Below are positions 17,011-24,653 of a DNA stretch of 34,118 nt, one piece after another. The notes under the pieces were generated by a model. It was not told the origin of the DNA and did not search any database. It was given only the letters and a program-made list of their open reading frames with translations. The DNA lies in NCBI GenBank assembly GCA_035696165.1, contig DASRQX010000406.1, positions 1-34,118 of the forward strand, written 5' to 3'. The first letter of the stretch is position 1. Each line of letters begins with the position of its first letter. A program made the position numbers and the translations under genes. This DNA is from Palsa-883 sp035696165. Lineage in GTDB: Bacteria > Pseudomonadota > Alphaproteobacteria > Acetobacterales > Acetobacteraceae.

Positions 17011-19014
17011 ATGGCCGCCCGATCCATCGTGCGAATCGCCGTGAATGTCGCCCTCGATGGCGGCCTCGCCGCGTTGTCCGTGCCATTTGCCCATTGGATC
17101 GCCGCCCCCACCGCCGACCCGTTCACGCCATCCTGGACGATCCCCGCCGGCGCGGCCGTCCTGCTGCTGGCCGGCGCGCCGCTTCGGCTCTCCCTGCAAT
17201 ACTGGCGCTTTGCCGGCCTGTCCGACCTGCTCGCCGTCGCCGGTGCCGCGGTGCTCGGTGCCGCGTTGTTCGCTACCGTGCTGACCCTTACCGGCACCGC
17301 GCTGCCTAGCCCGGCCTTCCCGGTGGTGCATGCGCTCACCCTGCTCGCCTTGCTCGGCACGCCCCGCGTGCTCTACCGCCAGCACCAGCTCCGCCGGCCC
17401 CGCGCCGGGGCAGATTCGCGCGACGCCACTGCCCTGCTGCTGGTTGGTGCGGTGGAAGACCTGGACCTGCTGCTGCGCGCGCTGGCGCAGGATCGCCGGC
17501 AGAGCTTCCAGGTCGCCGGCCTGCTCGCCATCGGCTCCGGCCAGCGTGGCCGGCGGATCCAGGGTCACACCATCCTGGGCGGCATCGACGACATGCCGGC
17601 AGTGCTCGACCGCCTCGCCGCGGAGGACCGGCTGCCTGCCAACATCGTCATCGCCTCGGCGGACCTCGGCGGCGCGGCGCTGTCGCGCCTGATCGACCAG
17701 GCCGACCGGTTCGGCCTTTCGCTGCGCCGCGTGCCGCGCCCGACCGCACTTGGCCCGGCCGGCCCCAGCCGCCGGCTGGAATTGCGCCCGGTGGTAATCG
17801 ACGACCTGCTCAACCGCGCCCAGGTGCCGCTCGACCGTGAGGGCATGGCGCGGCTGATCCAGGGCCGCCGCGTCATCGTCACCGGTGCTGGCGGCACTAT
17901 CGGCTCGGAACTCGCCCGCCAGGTCGCCGCCTTCGGGCCGGAGATGCTGATCCTGCTCGACAACGGCGAATACGCGCTGTGGCAAATCGACACCGAGCTC
18001 ACCGAGACCCACCCGCAGGTGCATCGTCAGGCGCTGATCGCCGATATCCGCGACGAGGCCCGGGTGCGCGCGGTGTTCGACAACTGGCGACCCGAACTGG
18101 TGTTCCATGCCGCGGCGCTGAAGCACGTGCCGATCGTCGAGTCCAATCCGCTGGAGGGGTTGCTGACCAACGTTGCCGGCACCCGCCACGTGGCCGACGC
18201 CGCGCGTGCCATTGGGGCGCAAGCGATGGTGCTGATCTCCACCGACAAGGCGGTCAACCCCACCAGCGTCATGGGTGCCTCCAAGCGGCTGGCGGAGATG
18301 TATTGCCAGGCGCTCGACATTGAGGCCCGTGCGCGGTCGCGTGACGAAGCCCGCGCGCGTTCGCGCGACGAAGCCCACGCGCATTCGCGCGACTCCACCC
18401 GCGCCGCCGGCCTCGGCATGCGCTGCATCACCGTGCGTTTCGGCAACGTGCTGGGATCCACCGGCTCGGTCGTGCCGCTGTTTCAGCGCCAGTTGGAGCG
18501 CGGCGGTCCGCTCACTGTCACGCACCCCGACATGCAGCGTTACTTCATGACGGTCCGCGAGGCGGTGGGCCTGGTGCTCCAGGCCAGTGTCATCGGCGTC
18601 GGCGAGGCCGAGTTGCCGGTGGCCAATCAGGGTGGCATCTTCGTGCTCGACATGGGCCCGCCGGTGAAGATCGTCGATCTGGCACGTCAGATGATCCGTC
18701 TGGTCGGGCTGAAACCGGACGAGGATGTCGAAATCCGCTTCACCGGTCTGCGGCCCGGAGAGAAGTTGCATGAGGAACTGTTTCACGGCCAGGAGCCGCC
18801 GGTTCCAACCGGCCACGCCGGGCTGCTGATGGCCGCGCCGCGCACCGCCGACCCCGCCATCGTCGGACGCGCGATCGAGGAGATCGCCGCCGCCTGCCGC
18901 GGCGGCCAACCGCGCCTCGCGCTGACCCTGCTCGGCCGCCTGGTGCCTGAGTTCGACCACAACGCCGATGGTGCCGCTGAACCCGCGCGCGCGGTCACCT
19001 CGCCGGCCGGCTGA
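17011..19014 (+). CDS. Membrane-anchored nucleotide-sugar 4,6-dehydratase (FlaA1/CapD/WbpM family)
   Basis: A 667-residue protein with N-terminal membrane segments (residues about 5-120, for example AAVLLLAGAPL, LLAVAGAAVLGAALFATVLTL), a CoA-binding-like middle domain (ATALLLVGAVEDLDLLL..), and a C-terminal extended SDR domain. That domain has TGAGGTIGSELARQV (from residue 291), FHAAALKHVPIVE, ISTDKAVNPTSVMGASK (Met421 and Lys425, Met replacing the usual Tyr as in WbpM/PglF), RFGNVLGSTGSV and GLRPGEKLHEELF. The family converts UDP-GlcNAc-type sugars to 4-keto-6-deoxy sugars at the inner membrane. The DegT aminotransferase two genes on could use that keto product. Odd: residues 439-462 are three copies of an eight-residue Arg/Ala-rich repeat inserted in the catalytic domain. 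Confidence 0.93.
   Translation: MAARSIVRIAVNVALDGGLAALSVPFAHWIAAPTADPFTPSWTIPAGAAVLLLAGAPLRLSLQYWRFAGLSDLLAVAGAAVLGAALFATVLTLTGTALPSPAFPVVHALTLLALLGTPRVLYRQHQLRRPRAGADSRDATALLLVGAVEDLDLLLRALAQDRRQSFQVAGLLAIGSGQRGRRIQGHTILGGIDDMPAVLDRLAAEDRLPANIVIASADLGGAALSRLIDQADRFGLSLRRVPRPTALGPAGPSRRLELRPVVIDDLLNRAQVPLDREGMARLIQGRRVIVTGAGGTIGSELARQVAAFGPEMLILLDNGEYALWQIDTELTETHPQVHRQALIADIRDEARVRAVFDNWRPELVFHAAALKHVPIVESNPLEGLLTNVAGTRHVADAARAIGAQAMVLISTDKAVNPTSVMGASKRLAEMYCQALDIEARARSRDEARARSRDEAHAHSRDSTRAAGLGMRCITVRFGNVLGSTGSVVPLFQRQLERGGPLTVTHPDMQRYFMTVREAVGLVLQASVIGVGEAELPVANQGGIFVLDMGPPVKIVDLARQMIRLVGLKPDEDVEIRFTGLRPGEKLHEELFHGQEPPVPTGHAGLLMAAPRTADPAIVGRAIEEIAAACRGGQPRLALTLLGRLVPEFDHNADGAAEPARAVTSPAG
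18325..18396 (+). repeat. In-frame 24-bp minisatellite, three copies
   Basis: Three consecutive 24-bp units starting GCCC(G/A)(T/C)GCGC at 18325, 18349 and 18373 encode ARARSRDE, ARARSRDE and AHAHSRDS. They lie between the catalytic MGASK helix and the RFGNVLGS strand of the dehydratase. The unit length is a multiple of three, so copy-number change would keep the frame. Confidence 0.9.
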
Positions 19015-19098
19015 GCCTTGACGTGCGCGCGGGGAGTGCGTAAGTCGACGACTGTAGCGCTGGGCGGAGAGTACGCTCCTCCAGACGCATAGTACTAA

Positions 19099-19122
19099 CG
19101 AGGACGCCCGCGGGCGTCCTCG
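19099..19122. terminator. Perfect 24-bp GC palindrome after the dehydratase gene (possible terminator)
   Basis: CGAGGACGCCCG (19099-19110) is followed directly by its reverse complement CGGGCGTCCTCG. It lies 84 bases after the dehydratase stop and just before the NYN gene. The following GTCGTTTA is a poor T-tract, so it may be a weak intrinsic terminator or a protein-binding palindrome. Confidence 0.5.
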
Positions 19123-19139
19123 GTCGTTTAGGGACCCGA

Positions 19140-19952
19140 TTGGAGCGTGCAGCAGTCTTTGTCGACGCGGGCTATGTCTTCGCCCAAGGATCGGTGCTGC
19201 TGACGTGCACGCGCCAGAATCGTGAATTTCTCTCCCTCGATATCCGCAACATTTCGATTGCGTTGCGTGACGCCGTAGCGACACAATGCGGATTGGCGTT
19301 GTTGCGGATCTATTGGTACGACGCCATGCGCGTTGGCCGTCCCACACCCGAGCAGATGGCGCTTGCCAATTTTGCCGACATCAAGATCAGGCTTGGTCAG
19401 GTCAACTCGGCCGGCGAGCAGAAGGGCGTCGACGCCCTGATCGTAACCGATCTCGCCGAGTTGGCGCGCAATCAGGCGATGGCCGATGCCGTTCTGGTCT
19501 CGGGCGATGAGGACGTGCGTGTCGGCCTAGTCCTCGCGCAACAATTCGGCGTACGCGTCCATCTGGTAGGCATTCACCCCGCTCGCGCGAACCAGAGCCG
19601 GTCCCTGTTGCAGGAGGCGGACACGGCGATCGAATGGGACCAGGCCGTCGTCCGGACGTTCCGGGCCTATTCCCCACCGGTGACACCGCCCGCTGGTGCG
19701 GTGCCCACTGGTGCGGTGATGGCCGTCGCGGGTGGACTTGACGGACGGGTCGAACCGCTTGTCGCCTCGCTCACGGCATCGGATTTGGCCGCGCTCAAAA
19801 CCCAATTGGCTGCCACCACCCAGGTGCCAGCCGAGCACGACCGCACGCTTCTTAGGATTGGCCGTGCCCATTACTTACAAGCGGCCCTGACCGCAACCGA
19901 GCGGTCAATGCTACGCAGCACATTCGTGCGCCTGGTGTTGGCACGCCGCTAA
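19140..19952 (+). CDS. NYN-domain protein (putative RNase)
   Basis: A 270-residue protein whose first about 170 residues are a NYN/LabA (PIN-like) domain. Acidic metal-site residues are in AVFVDAGYVF (Asp9), GVDALIVTDLAELA and AVLVSGDEDVRVGL, the three-acid arrangement of this nuclease fold, closed by FGVRVHLVGI. A Pro/Ala-rich linker (PPVTPPAGAVPTGAV) leads to a C-terminal helical domain (LTASDLAALKTQLAATTQV ..). NYN proteins are implicated in RNA processing and some in defence; the target here is unknown. The start is TTG at 19140, since no ATG or GTG in frame precedes the essential first strand. It sits between two sugar-nucleotide genes but has no evident role in sugar metabolism and uses less GC-biased codons. 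Confidence 0.8.
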   Translation: MERAAVFVDAGYVFAQGSVLLTCTRQNREFLSLDIRNISIALRDAVATQCGLALLRIYWYDAMRVGRPTPEQMALANFADIKIRLGQVNSAGEQKGVDALIVTDLAELARNQAMADAVLVSGDEDVRVGLVLAQQFGVRVHLVGIHPARANQSRSLLQEADTAIEWDQAVVRTFRAYSPPVTPPAGAVPTGAVMAVAGGLDGRVEPLVASLTASDLAALKTQLAATTQVPAEHDRTLLRIGRAHYLQAALTATERSMLRSTFVRLVLARR

Positions 19953-19969
19953 CTGGAGACTCCTCAAGA

Positions 19970-21115
19970 ATGACCGACACAGTGCGTCCCTCCATCCCCT
20001 TCCTCGACCTGAAGGCGCAGCAGGCGCGCATCGCGACCGAGTTGCGCCGGCGGCTGGATGGCGTGCTGGCACACTGCCAGTTCATCCTCGGTCCTGAGGT
20101 GGCGGAGTTGGAGCGCGACCTCGCCACCTTCTGCGGCGCCAGGCACTGTGTGGCCGTCTCCTCCGGCACCGACGCGATCCAGATCACCTTCATGGCAGAG
20201 GACATCGGCCGCGGCGACGCGGTGTTCCTGCCCGCTTTCACCTACACGGCCACCGCCGAGGTGCCGCTGGTGCTCGGCGCCACGCCAGTGTTCGTCGACG
20301 TCGATCCGCGCACATTCCAGATCGATCCGGCACACCTGTCCGACCGCATCGCCACGGTGCGCGCCGCCGGCAAACTGCGCCCGCGCGCGATGATCGGCGT
20401 CGACCTGTTCGGCCAGGCCGCCGATTGGCCGGCGCTCAACGACATCGCCGCGCGCGAGGGCCTGTTCACCCTAGACGATTGCGCCCAGAGCTTCGGTGCG
20501 ACGCTGCACGGCAAGCCGCTCGGCACACTGGCCGACGCGACGATCGCCAGCTTCTTCCCGTCCAAAGCGCTCGGCGCCTACGGCGACGGTGGTGCGATCT
20601 TCACTGAACGCGACGACCGCGACGCGGACTATCGCAGCCTGCGCACCCATGGCGAGGGGACCACGCGCTACGAGGTCCTGCGCACCGGGATGAACGGCCG
20701 CCTGGACTCGCTGCAGGCCGCCGTGCTGCTGGCCAAGATGACGGTGTTCCGCGAGGAGTTGGATATCCGCGAGCGCATCGCCCGCACCTACGACCAGCGC
20801 CTGGGCAACCTGGTGGTGATCCCCGCGCGCGTGCCGAACTCCACCAGTGCCTGGGCGATTTATGCGATCCTGCTGCCCGAGGGCGTTTCCCGAGATGCCG
20901 TCCAGGCGCGGCTGAAGGAGGAAGGCGTCCCCACCGCCGTCTACTATCCGCGGCCGCTGCATCTGCAACCCGCCTATCGGGACCATCACGACGGCTCGCC
21001 GCTGCCAGTCAGCGAGGCCCTCGCCCACCGTATTCTCGCGCTGCCGATCCACCCCGATTTGTCGGAGGCGCAGGTCGATCACATCTGCAGGTCGGTCCGG
21101 GCGGCAGTCGGATAG
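19970..21115 (+). CDS. DegT/DnrJ/EryC1/StrS family PLP-dependent sugar aminotransferase
   Basis: A 381-residue aminotransferase that transfers an amino group to a keto-sugar nucleotide in the cytosol. Hallmarks: IPFLDLKAQ at the N-terminus, CVAVSSGTDAIQ (phosphate binding), LPAFTYTATAEVPLVLGATPVFVDVD, LFGQAADWPAL, DDCAQSFGA, the PLP Schiff-base lysine in FFPSKALGAYGDGGAI (Lys199), GMNGRLDSLQAAVLLAKM and YYPRPLHLQPAY. The last blocks resemble WbpE/WlbC-type enzymes making 3- or 4-amino sugars. A GGAGA sits about ten bases before the ATG. The membrane-anchored dehydratase upstream is the natural supplier of the keto-sugar. The specific product cannot be fixed. Confidence 0.93.
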   Translation: MTDTVRPSIPFLDLKAQQARIATELRRRLDGVLAHCQFILGPEVAELERDLATFCGARHCVAVSSGTDAIQITFMAEDIGRGDAVFLPAFTYTATAEVPLVLGATPVFVDVDPRTFQIDPAHLSDRIATVRAAGKLRPRAMIGVDLFGQAADWPALNDIAAREGLFTLDDCAQSFGATLHGKPLGTLADATIASFFPSKALGAYGDGGAIFTERDDRDADYRSLRTHGEGTTRYEVLRTGMNGRLDSLQAAVLLAKMTVFREELDIRERIARTYDQRLGNLVVIPARVPNSTSAWAIYAILLPEGVSRDAVQARLKEEGVPTAVYYPRPLHLQPAYRDHHDGSPLPVSEALAHRILALPIHPDLSEAQVDHICRSVRAAVG

Positions 21116-21168
21116 CGGCCGGTCCTCCATAATGCCCCACACATCCACCCCGGGGGAGACACCCACCC

Positions 21169-22143
21169 ATGAAGGCCATGGTCTGCGAATCATTCGGCGG
21201 CCCGGAGGTTCTCGCCCTGCGAGAAATCCCCGACCCACCGCCGCCCGGCCCCGGCGAGATCACCGTCCGCATTGGCGCGCGCGGCGTCCAATACGTTGAC
21301 GTTCTGATGTTGGCCGGCAAATATCAGTTCCGCCCCGAACCCCCCTTCATTCCGGGCGGCGAGGCCGCCGGCGAGGTCATCGCCGTCGCGCCTGACGTCA
21401 CCCGCTTCAAACCCGGCGACCACGTCATGAGCCGTCACACCCTCGGCGCCTGCGCCGAGCTCGGCAACGCCAAGGCCGCGCTCTGCGACCACATCCCTGC
21501 CGGCATGACCGTGGAACAGGCCGGGGTCTTCCGCGGCGCCTACACCACCGCCTACCACGCGCTGCTGCAGCGCGGCCGCATGCAGGCCAATGAATGGGTG
21601 CTGATTCACGGCGCCGCCGGCGGCATCGGCATCGCCGCCATCCAGGTGGCAAAACTGTTCGGCGCCAAGGTCATCGCGACAGCCAGCAGCGAAACGAAAC
21701 GTGCCGCCTGCCTGGAGGAAGGTGCCGACCACGCCATCGACTACGCCGGCGGCTTCCTCGACCAGGTGAAGACGCTGACCGGTGGCCGCGGCGTTGATAT
21801 CGTCTACGATCCGATCGGCGCCACGGTCACCGACGAATCGTTACGCGCGCTAGGCTGGTGCGGCCGGCTGCTGGTGCTGGGCTTCCTCGGCGGCGGCCCG
21901 ACCAACATCCGCAGCAACTATCTGCTGATCAAGGGCATCGACGTCATCGGCGTGCGTATCGGCGGCCTGAACGAAGCCGCGCCCGAGCTCGCCATCGCGA
22001 ACATGCACGCCCTGACCAGTCTGGCCGCCACCGGCGCGTTGCGCCCCCGCATCTCACACCGCTTCCAGCTCGACCGCGCCGCCGAGGCGTTGCGGGCGGT
22101 GATCGACCGCAAGGTGATCGGCAAGGCGGTGCTCGTCAGTTGA
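21169..22143 (+). CDS. NADPH:quinone oxidoreductase-type zinc-independent MDR protein
   Basis: A 324-residue medium-chain reductase of the quinone oxidoreductase (QOR) class. Features are an N-terminal GroES-like domain (MKAMVCESFGGPEVLALREIP, PFIPGGEAAGEVIAV), the nucleotide-binding GAAGGIGIAAIQVAKLFGAKV (about residues 144-164), GADHAIDY, GGRGVDIVYDPIG and a C-terminal RAAEALRAVIDRKVIGKAVL. The zinc ligands of alcohol dehydrogenases are missing. The protein should reduce quinones or enoyl substrates with NADPH in the cytosol. GGGGGAGA precedes the ATG. Its stop overlaps the next gene's TTG start, so the two are coupled. Confidence 0.92.
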   Translation: MKAMVCESFGGPEVLALREIPDPPPPGPGEITVRIGARGVQYVDVLMLAGKYQFRPEPPFIPGGEAAGEVIAVAPDVTRFKPGDHVMSRHTLGACAELGNAKAALCDHIPAGMTVEQAGVFRGAYTTAYHALLQRGRMQANEWVLIHGAAGGIGIAAIQVAKLFGAKVIATASSETKRAACLEEGADHAIDYAGGFLDQVKTLTGGRGVDIVYDPIGATVTDESLRALGWCGRLLVLGFLGGGPTNIRSNYLLIKGIDVIGVRIGGLNEAAPELAIANMHALTSLAATGALRPRISHRFQLDRAAEALRAVIDRKVIGKAVLVS

Positions 22144-22655
22144 GTAACGAACTCTCCCCACGCGTTACCATCGCCTGCGGCGTCCAGACCGATCGCGCGG
22201 AGCTGCTACGCGCCAACCAGGACAGCCGCGCGCTCCACCTGCCGTGGGTCGAACCCTTCACCGACGACGCCGGCTTCGACGCCTGGCTCGCCCGTTCCCT
22301 GACCGGCCCGAATGTCGGACTGGTCGCGCGCGAAATCGCCACTGGGCGCGCAGTTGGCATAGTCAACATCTCCGACATCGTGCTCGGCGCATTCCACAGC
22401 GCCTATTTCGGCTACTACGGCATGGCCTGGTGCACCGGGCGCGGTCTGATGACGCAGGCAGTCGGCCTCGCGGTGCGTTACGCCTTCGACACGCTCGGCC
22501 TGCACCGCGTGGAGGCGAACATCCAGCCAGGCAACGCCCGCTCCATCGCCCTGGTGCAACGGCTTGGCTTCACGAAAGAAGGCTTCTCCCCGCGCTACCT
22601 GCGCATCGGCGGCGCATGGCGCGACCACGAACGCTGGGCGCGCCTTGCCGATTAG
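22140..22655 (+). CDS. GNAT family N-acetyltransferase (RimJ/RimL-like)
   Basis: A 171-residue acetyltransferase similar to ribosomal-protein N-acetyltransferases. It has RAELLRANQDSRALHLPWVEPFT near the N-terminus, IVNISDIVLGAFHSAYFGYYG, the acetyl-CoA loop GRGLMTQAVGLAVRYAFDTLG, LHRVEANIQPGNARSIALVQ and RLGFTKEGFSPRYLRIGG. These blocks give a confident fold but not the acceptor. The likely start is TTG at 22140, overlapping the previous stop (TTGA); no ATG is available before the conserved region. Transcribed with the upstream oxidoreductase. Confidence 0.85.
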   Translation: MSNELSPRVTIACGVQTDRAELLRANQDSRALHLPWVEPFTDDAGFDAWLARSLTGPNVGLVAREIATGRAVGIVNISDIVLGAFHSAYFGYYGMAWCTGRGLMTQAVGLAVRYAFDTLGLHRVEANIQPGNARSIALVQRLGFTKEGFSPRYLRIGGAWRDHERWARLAD

Positions 22656-22720
22656 CGCGGTTCGGTGAATGCTCGCCCCACGCGAGGGCCACGCCGGCCC
22701 GGCGTCTTGGGGGACCCGCC

Positions 22721-22993
22721 ATGAACCGCACCGAGTTCGAAGCGACACTGCAACGTGACGGCTACGAGGTCGTCGTTCGCAAGATGGAGCCGAACACGAC
22801 GAACCCCGAGCACGCGCACGACTTCGACGCCCGGGTAATGGTCGTTGCTGGCGAAATGACGCTCGACCGCGACGGAGCAAGCCGCGCCTACAGCCCGGGC
22901 GAGACGTTCGAGATCACCCACGGCCACCGCCACGCCGAGATCGCCGGCCCGGACGGAGCAACCTACGTCGCCGGCCGTCGCATGCCGAACTGA
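22721..22993 (+). CDS. Small cupin-domain protein
   Basis: A 90-residue single-domain cupin. The first cupin motif is recognisable as NPEHAHDFDARVMVVAGEMTL (two His and an acidic residue in the G(X)5HXH(X)3,4E(X)6G pattern, loosely kept). The second is YSPGETFEITHGHRHAEIAG (PG then H). It probably binds a metal and could be a small enzyme or sensor; no substrate is indicated. It starts at ATG 22721, 65 bases after the GNAT gene, and runs in the same direction as the following DUF35/thiolase genes. Confidence 0.8.
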   Translation: MNRTEFEATLQRDGYEVVVRKMEPNTTNPEHAHDFDARVMVVAGEMTLDRDGASRAYSPGETFEITHGHRHAEIAGPDGATYVAGRRMPN

Positions 22994-23018
22994 CGCGCCC
23001 ACCCGAAAGGATCGCAAG

Positions 23019-23429
23019 ATGGCTGAACCCGGCCGCGCATTGCCGCAACCGACACCCGAAACGCAACATTTCTGGGACGGCACGAAAGAGCACGAACTCC
23101 GCCTGCAACGCTGCGATTCCTGCGGCAAGACGTATTTCCCCCCGCGCCCGTTCTGCGCCGTCTGTGCGTCCCGTCAGGTCAGCATCTTCAAGGCCTCCGG
23201 CAAGGCGATCCTGTGGAGCTACGTCATCCACCATCGCAAGGTGGCAGGCTTCAACCCGCCCTACGCCATTGCCGTGGTGCAGTTGGCCGAAGGCCCGCGC
23301 ATGATGACCAACATCGTCGAGTGCCCCCAAACGCCCGAAGCGCTGCGGCTCGACATGCCGCTGGAAGTCGTGTTCGAGAAGCAGAACGACGACATCACCC
23401 TGCCCATGTTCCGTCCGGCAAAGGACTAA
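23019..23429 (+). CDS. Zn-ribbon/OB-fold protein (DUF35 family), thiolase partner
   Basis: A 136-residue DUF35 protein. A rubredoxin-like zinc ribbon with Cys32, Cys35, Cys46 and Cys49 (CDSC..CAVC) is followed by an OB-fold domain (GKAILWSYVIHHRKVAGFNPPYAIAVVQLAEGPRMMTNIV). DUF35 proteins bind CoA esters and form complexes with neighbouring thiolase-like proteins, as in archaeal HMG-CoA synthesis complexes and the ChsH2-Ltp2 aldolase of steroid side-chain breakdown. The stop lies five bases before the thiolase-like gene, which fits such a partnership. AAAGGA lies eight bases upstream of the ATG. Confidence 0.92.
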   Translation: MAEPGRALPQPTPETQHFWDGTKEHELRLQRCDSCGKTYFPPRPFCAVCASRQVSIFKASGKAILWSYVIHHRKVAGFNPPYAIAVVQLAEGPRMMTNIVECPQTPEALRLDMPLEVVFEKQNDDITLPMFRPAKD

Positions 23430-23434
23430 CCCCG

Positions 23435-24577
23435 ATGCGACAGAAGGCAGTCACGGTCATCGGCGCCGCGGAGACAACGGAGCTCGGCGTCATCCCCAAC
23501 CTCTCGCAGATCCAGTTGCACGCCGACGCGGCGCTGAACGCGATGGCCGAGTGCGGGCTGAAGCCGAAAGACATCGACGGCATCGCCACCGCGGGCGAAA
23601 CCCCGGTGCAACTCGCGCACTACCTGGGGATCACGCCCACCTGGGTCGACGGCACCTCGGTCGGCGGTTGTTCGTTCATGATCCATGTGCGTCACGCCGC
23701 CGCGGCGATCGAGGCCGGCCTGGCAAAGACCATCCTGATAACGCACGGCGAAAGCGGCAAATCGCGCATCGGCAATCCGCCGCGCAGCGTGCCGCCGTCG
23801 TCGTTGCAAGGCCAGTTCGAGCAGCCCTACGGCCCGATGGGCCCGCCCAGCCTCTTCACCGTTCCCGTGCTGCGCTACATGAAACGCTACGGCGTGACCG
23901 TGGAACAGATCGCCGAGGTCTGCGTCGTGCAGCGCGAATGGGCCAGCAAGAACCCGCGCGCAACGTTTCGCAACCCGATCACGGTCGAGGACGTGCTCAG
24001 CTCGCGCATGATCGCCTATCCGTTCCGTCTGCTGATGTGCTGCCTGGTCACCGACGGCGGCGGCGCGCTGATCCTGACCTCGGCCGACCGCGCCAGGGAC
24101 TTCCCGACCAAACCGGTCTACATCCTGGGCACCGGCGAAAGCGTCGAGACCCCGATGGTCAGCCAGATGGAGGATTTCACCAGCTCGCGCGCCTTCCGCG
24201 TCGCCGGCCCGACGGCGTTCCAGCAAGCCGGTATCAACCGTAATGACGTCGATCACCTGATGATCTACGACGCCTTCGCGCATCTGCCCTTGTATGGACT
24301 GGAAGATCTCGGTTTCGTTCCACGCGGTGAAGCGGCCCGCTACATCGCCGAGCGCAACACTGCACCCGGCGGCAAACTGCCGCTGAACACCAACGGCGGT
24401 GGCCTGTCCTACATGCACTCCGGGATGTACGGCATGTATGCGCTGCAAGAAAGCGTGCGGCAGATGCGCGGCATCGCCCCGGCGCAGGTCCCGGGCGCGA
24501 AAATCTCCGTCTGCCATGGTGTCGGCGGTATGTTCGCCGCCTCCGGAACGATCATCTTCTCCAACGAGGTACCGTAG
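23435..24577 (+). CDS. Thiolase-like protein (SCP-x/Ltp2 type)
   Basis: A 380-residue protein of the thiolase superfamily, nearest in style to SCP-x/Ltp-like members: VTVIGAAETTELG start, CGLKPKDIDGIATAG, VDGTSVGGCSFMIHV, EVCVVQREWASKNPRA, YDAFAHLPLYGLEDLGF, LPLNTNGGGLSYMHSGMYGM and a C-terminal SVCHGVGGMFAASGT. The classical nucleophile context (CGSG) is replaced by GGCSF with Cys79 one position later. The C-terminal CxG motif is CHGVGG (Cys360). It may therefore be a thiolase or a retro-aldolase. Together with the DUF35 protein it probably cleaves or condenses a CoA-linked intermediate in the cytosol. The substrate is not deducible. Confidence 0.88.
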   Translation: MRQKAVTVIGAAETTELGVIPNLSQIQLHADAALNAMAECGLKPKDIDGIATAGETPVQLAHYLGITPTWVDGTSVGGCSFMIHVRHAAAAIEAGLAKTILITHGESGKSRIGNPPRSVPPSSLQGQFEQPYGPMGPPSLFTVPVLRYMKRYGVTVEQIAEVCVVQREWASKNPRATFRNPITVEDVLSSRMIAYPFRLLMCCLVTDGGGALILTSADRARDFPTKPVYILGTGESVETPMVSQMEDFTSSRAFRVAGPTAFQQAGINRNDVDHLMIYDAFAHLPLYGLEDLGFVPRGEAARYIAERNTAPGGKLPLNTNGGGLSYMHSGMYGMYALQESVRQMRGIAPAQVPGAKISVCHGVGGMFAASGTIIFSNEVP

Positions 24578-24653
24578 TTTCCCCGTCATGGCCGGTGCTG
24601 GCCGGCCATCGACGACTTCCTTTTCCGGCGGTGGCTATTGAGGACGATCCCGA

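Noticed and set aside
16822..19347. 841-codon minus-strand frame
   Set aside because: Antisense to the dehydratase gene; low-complexity His/Gln/Arg translation.
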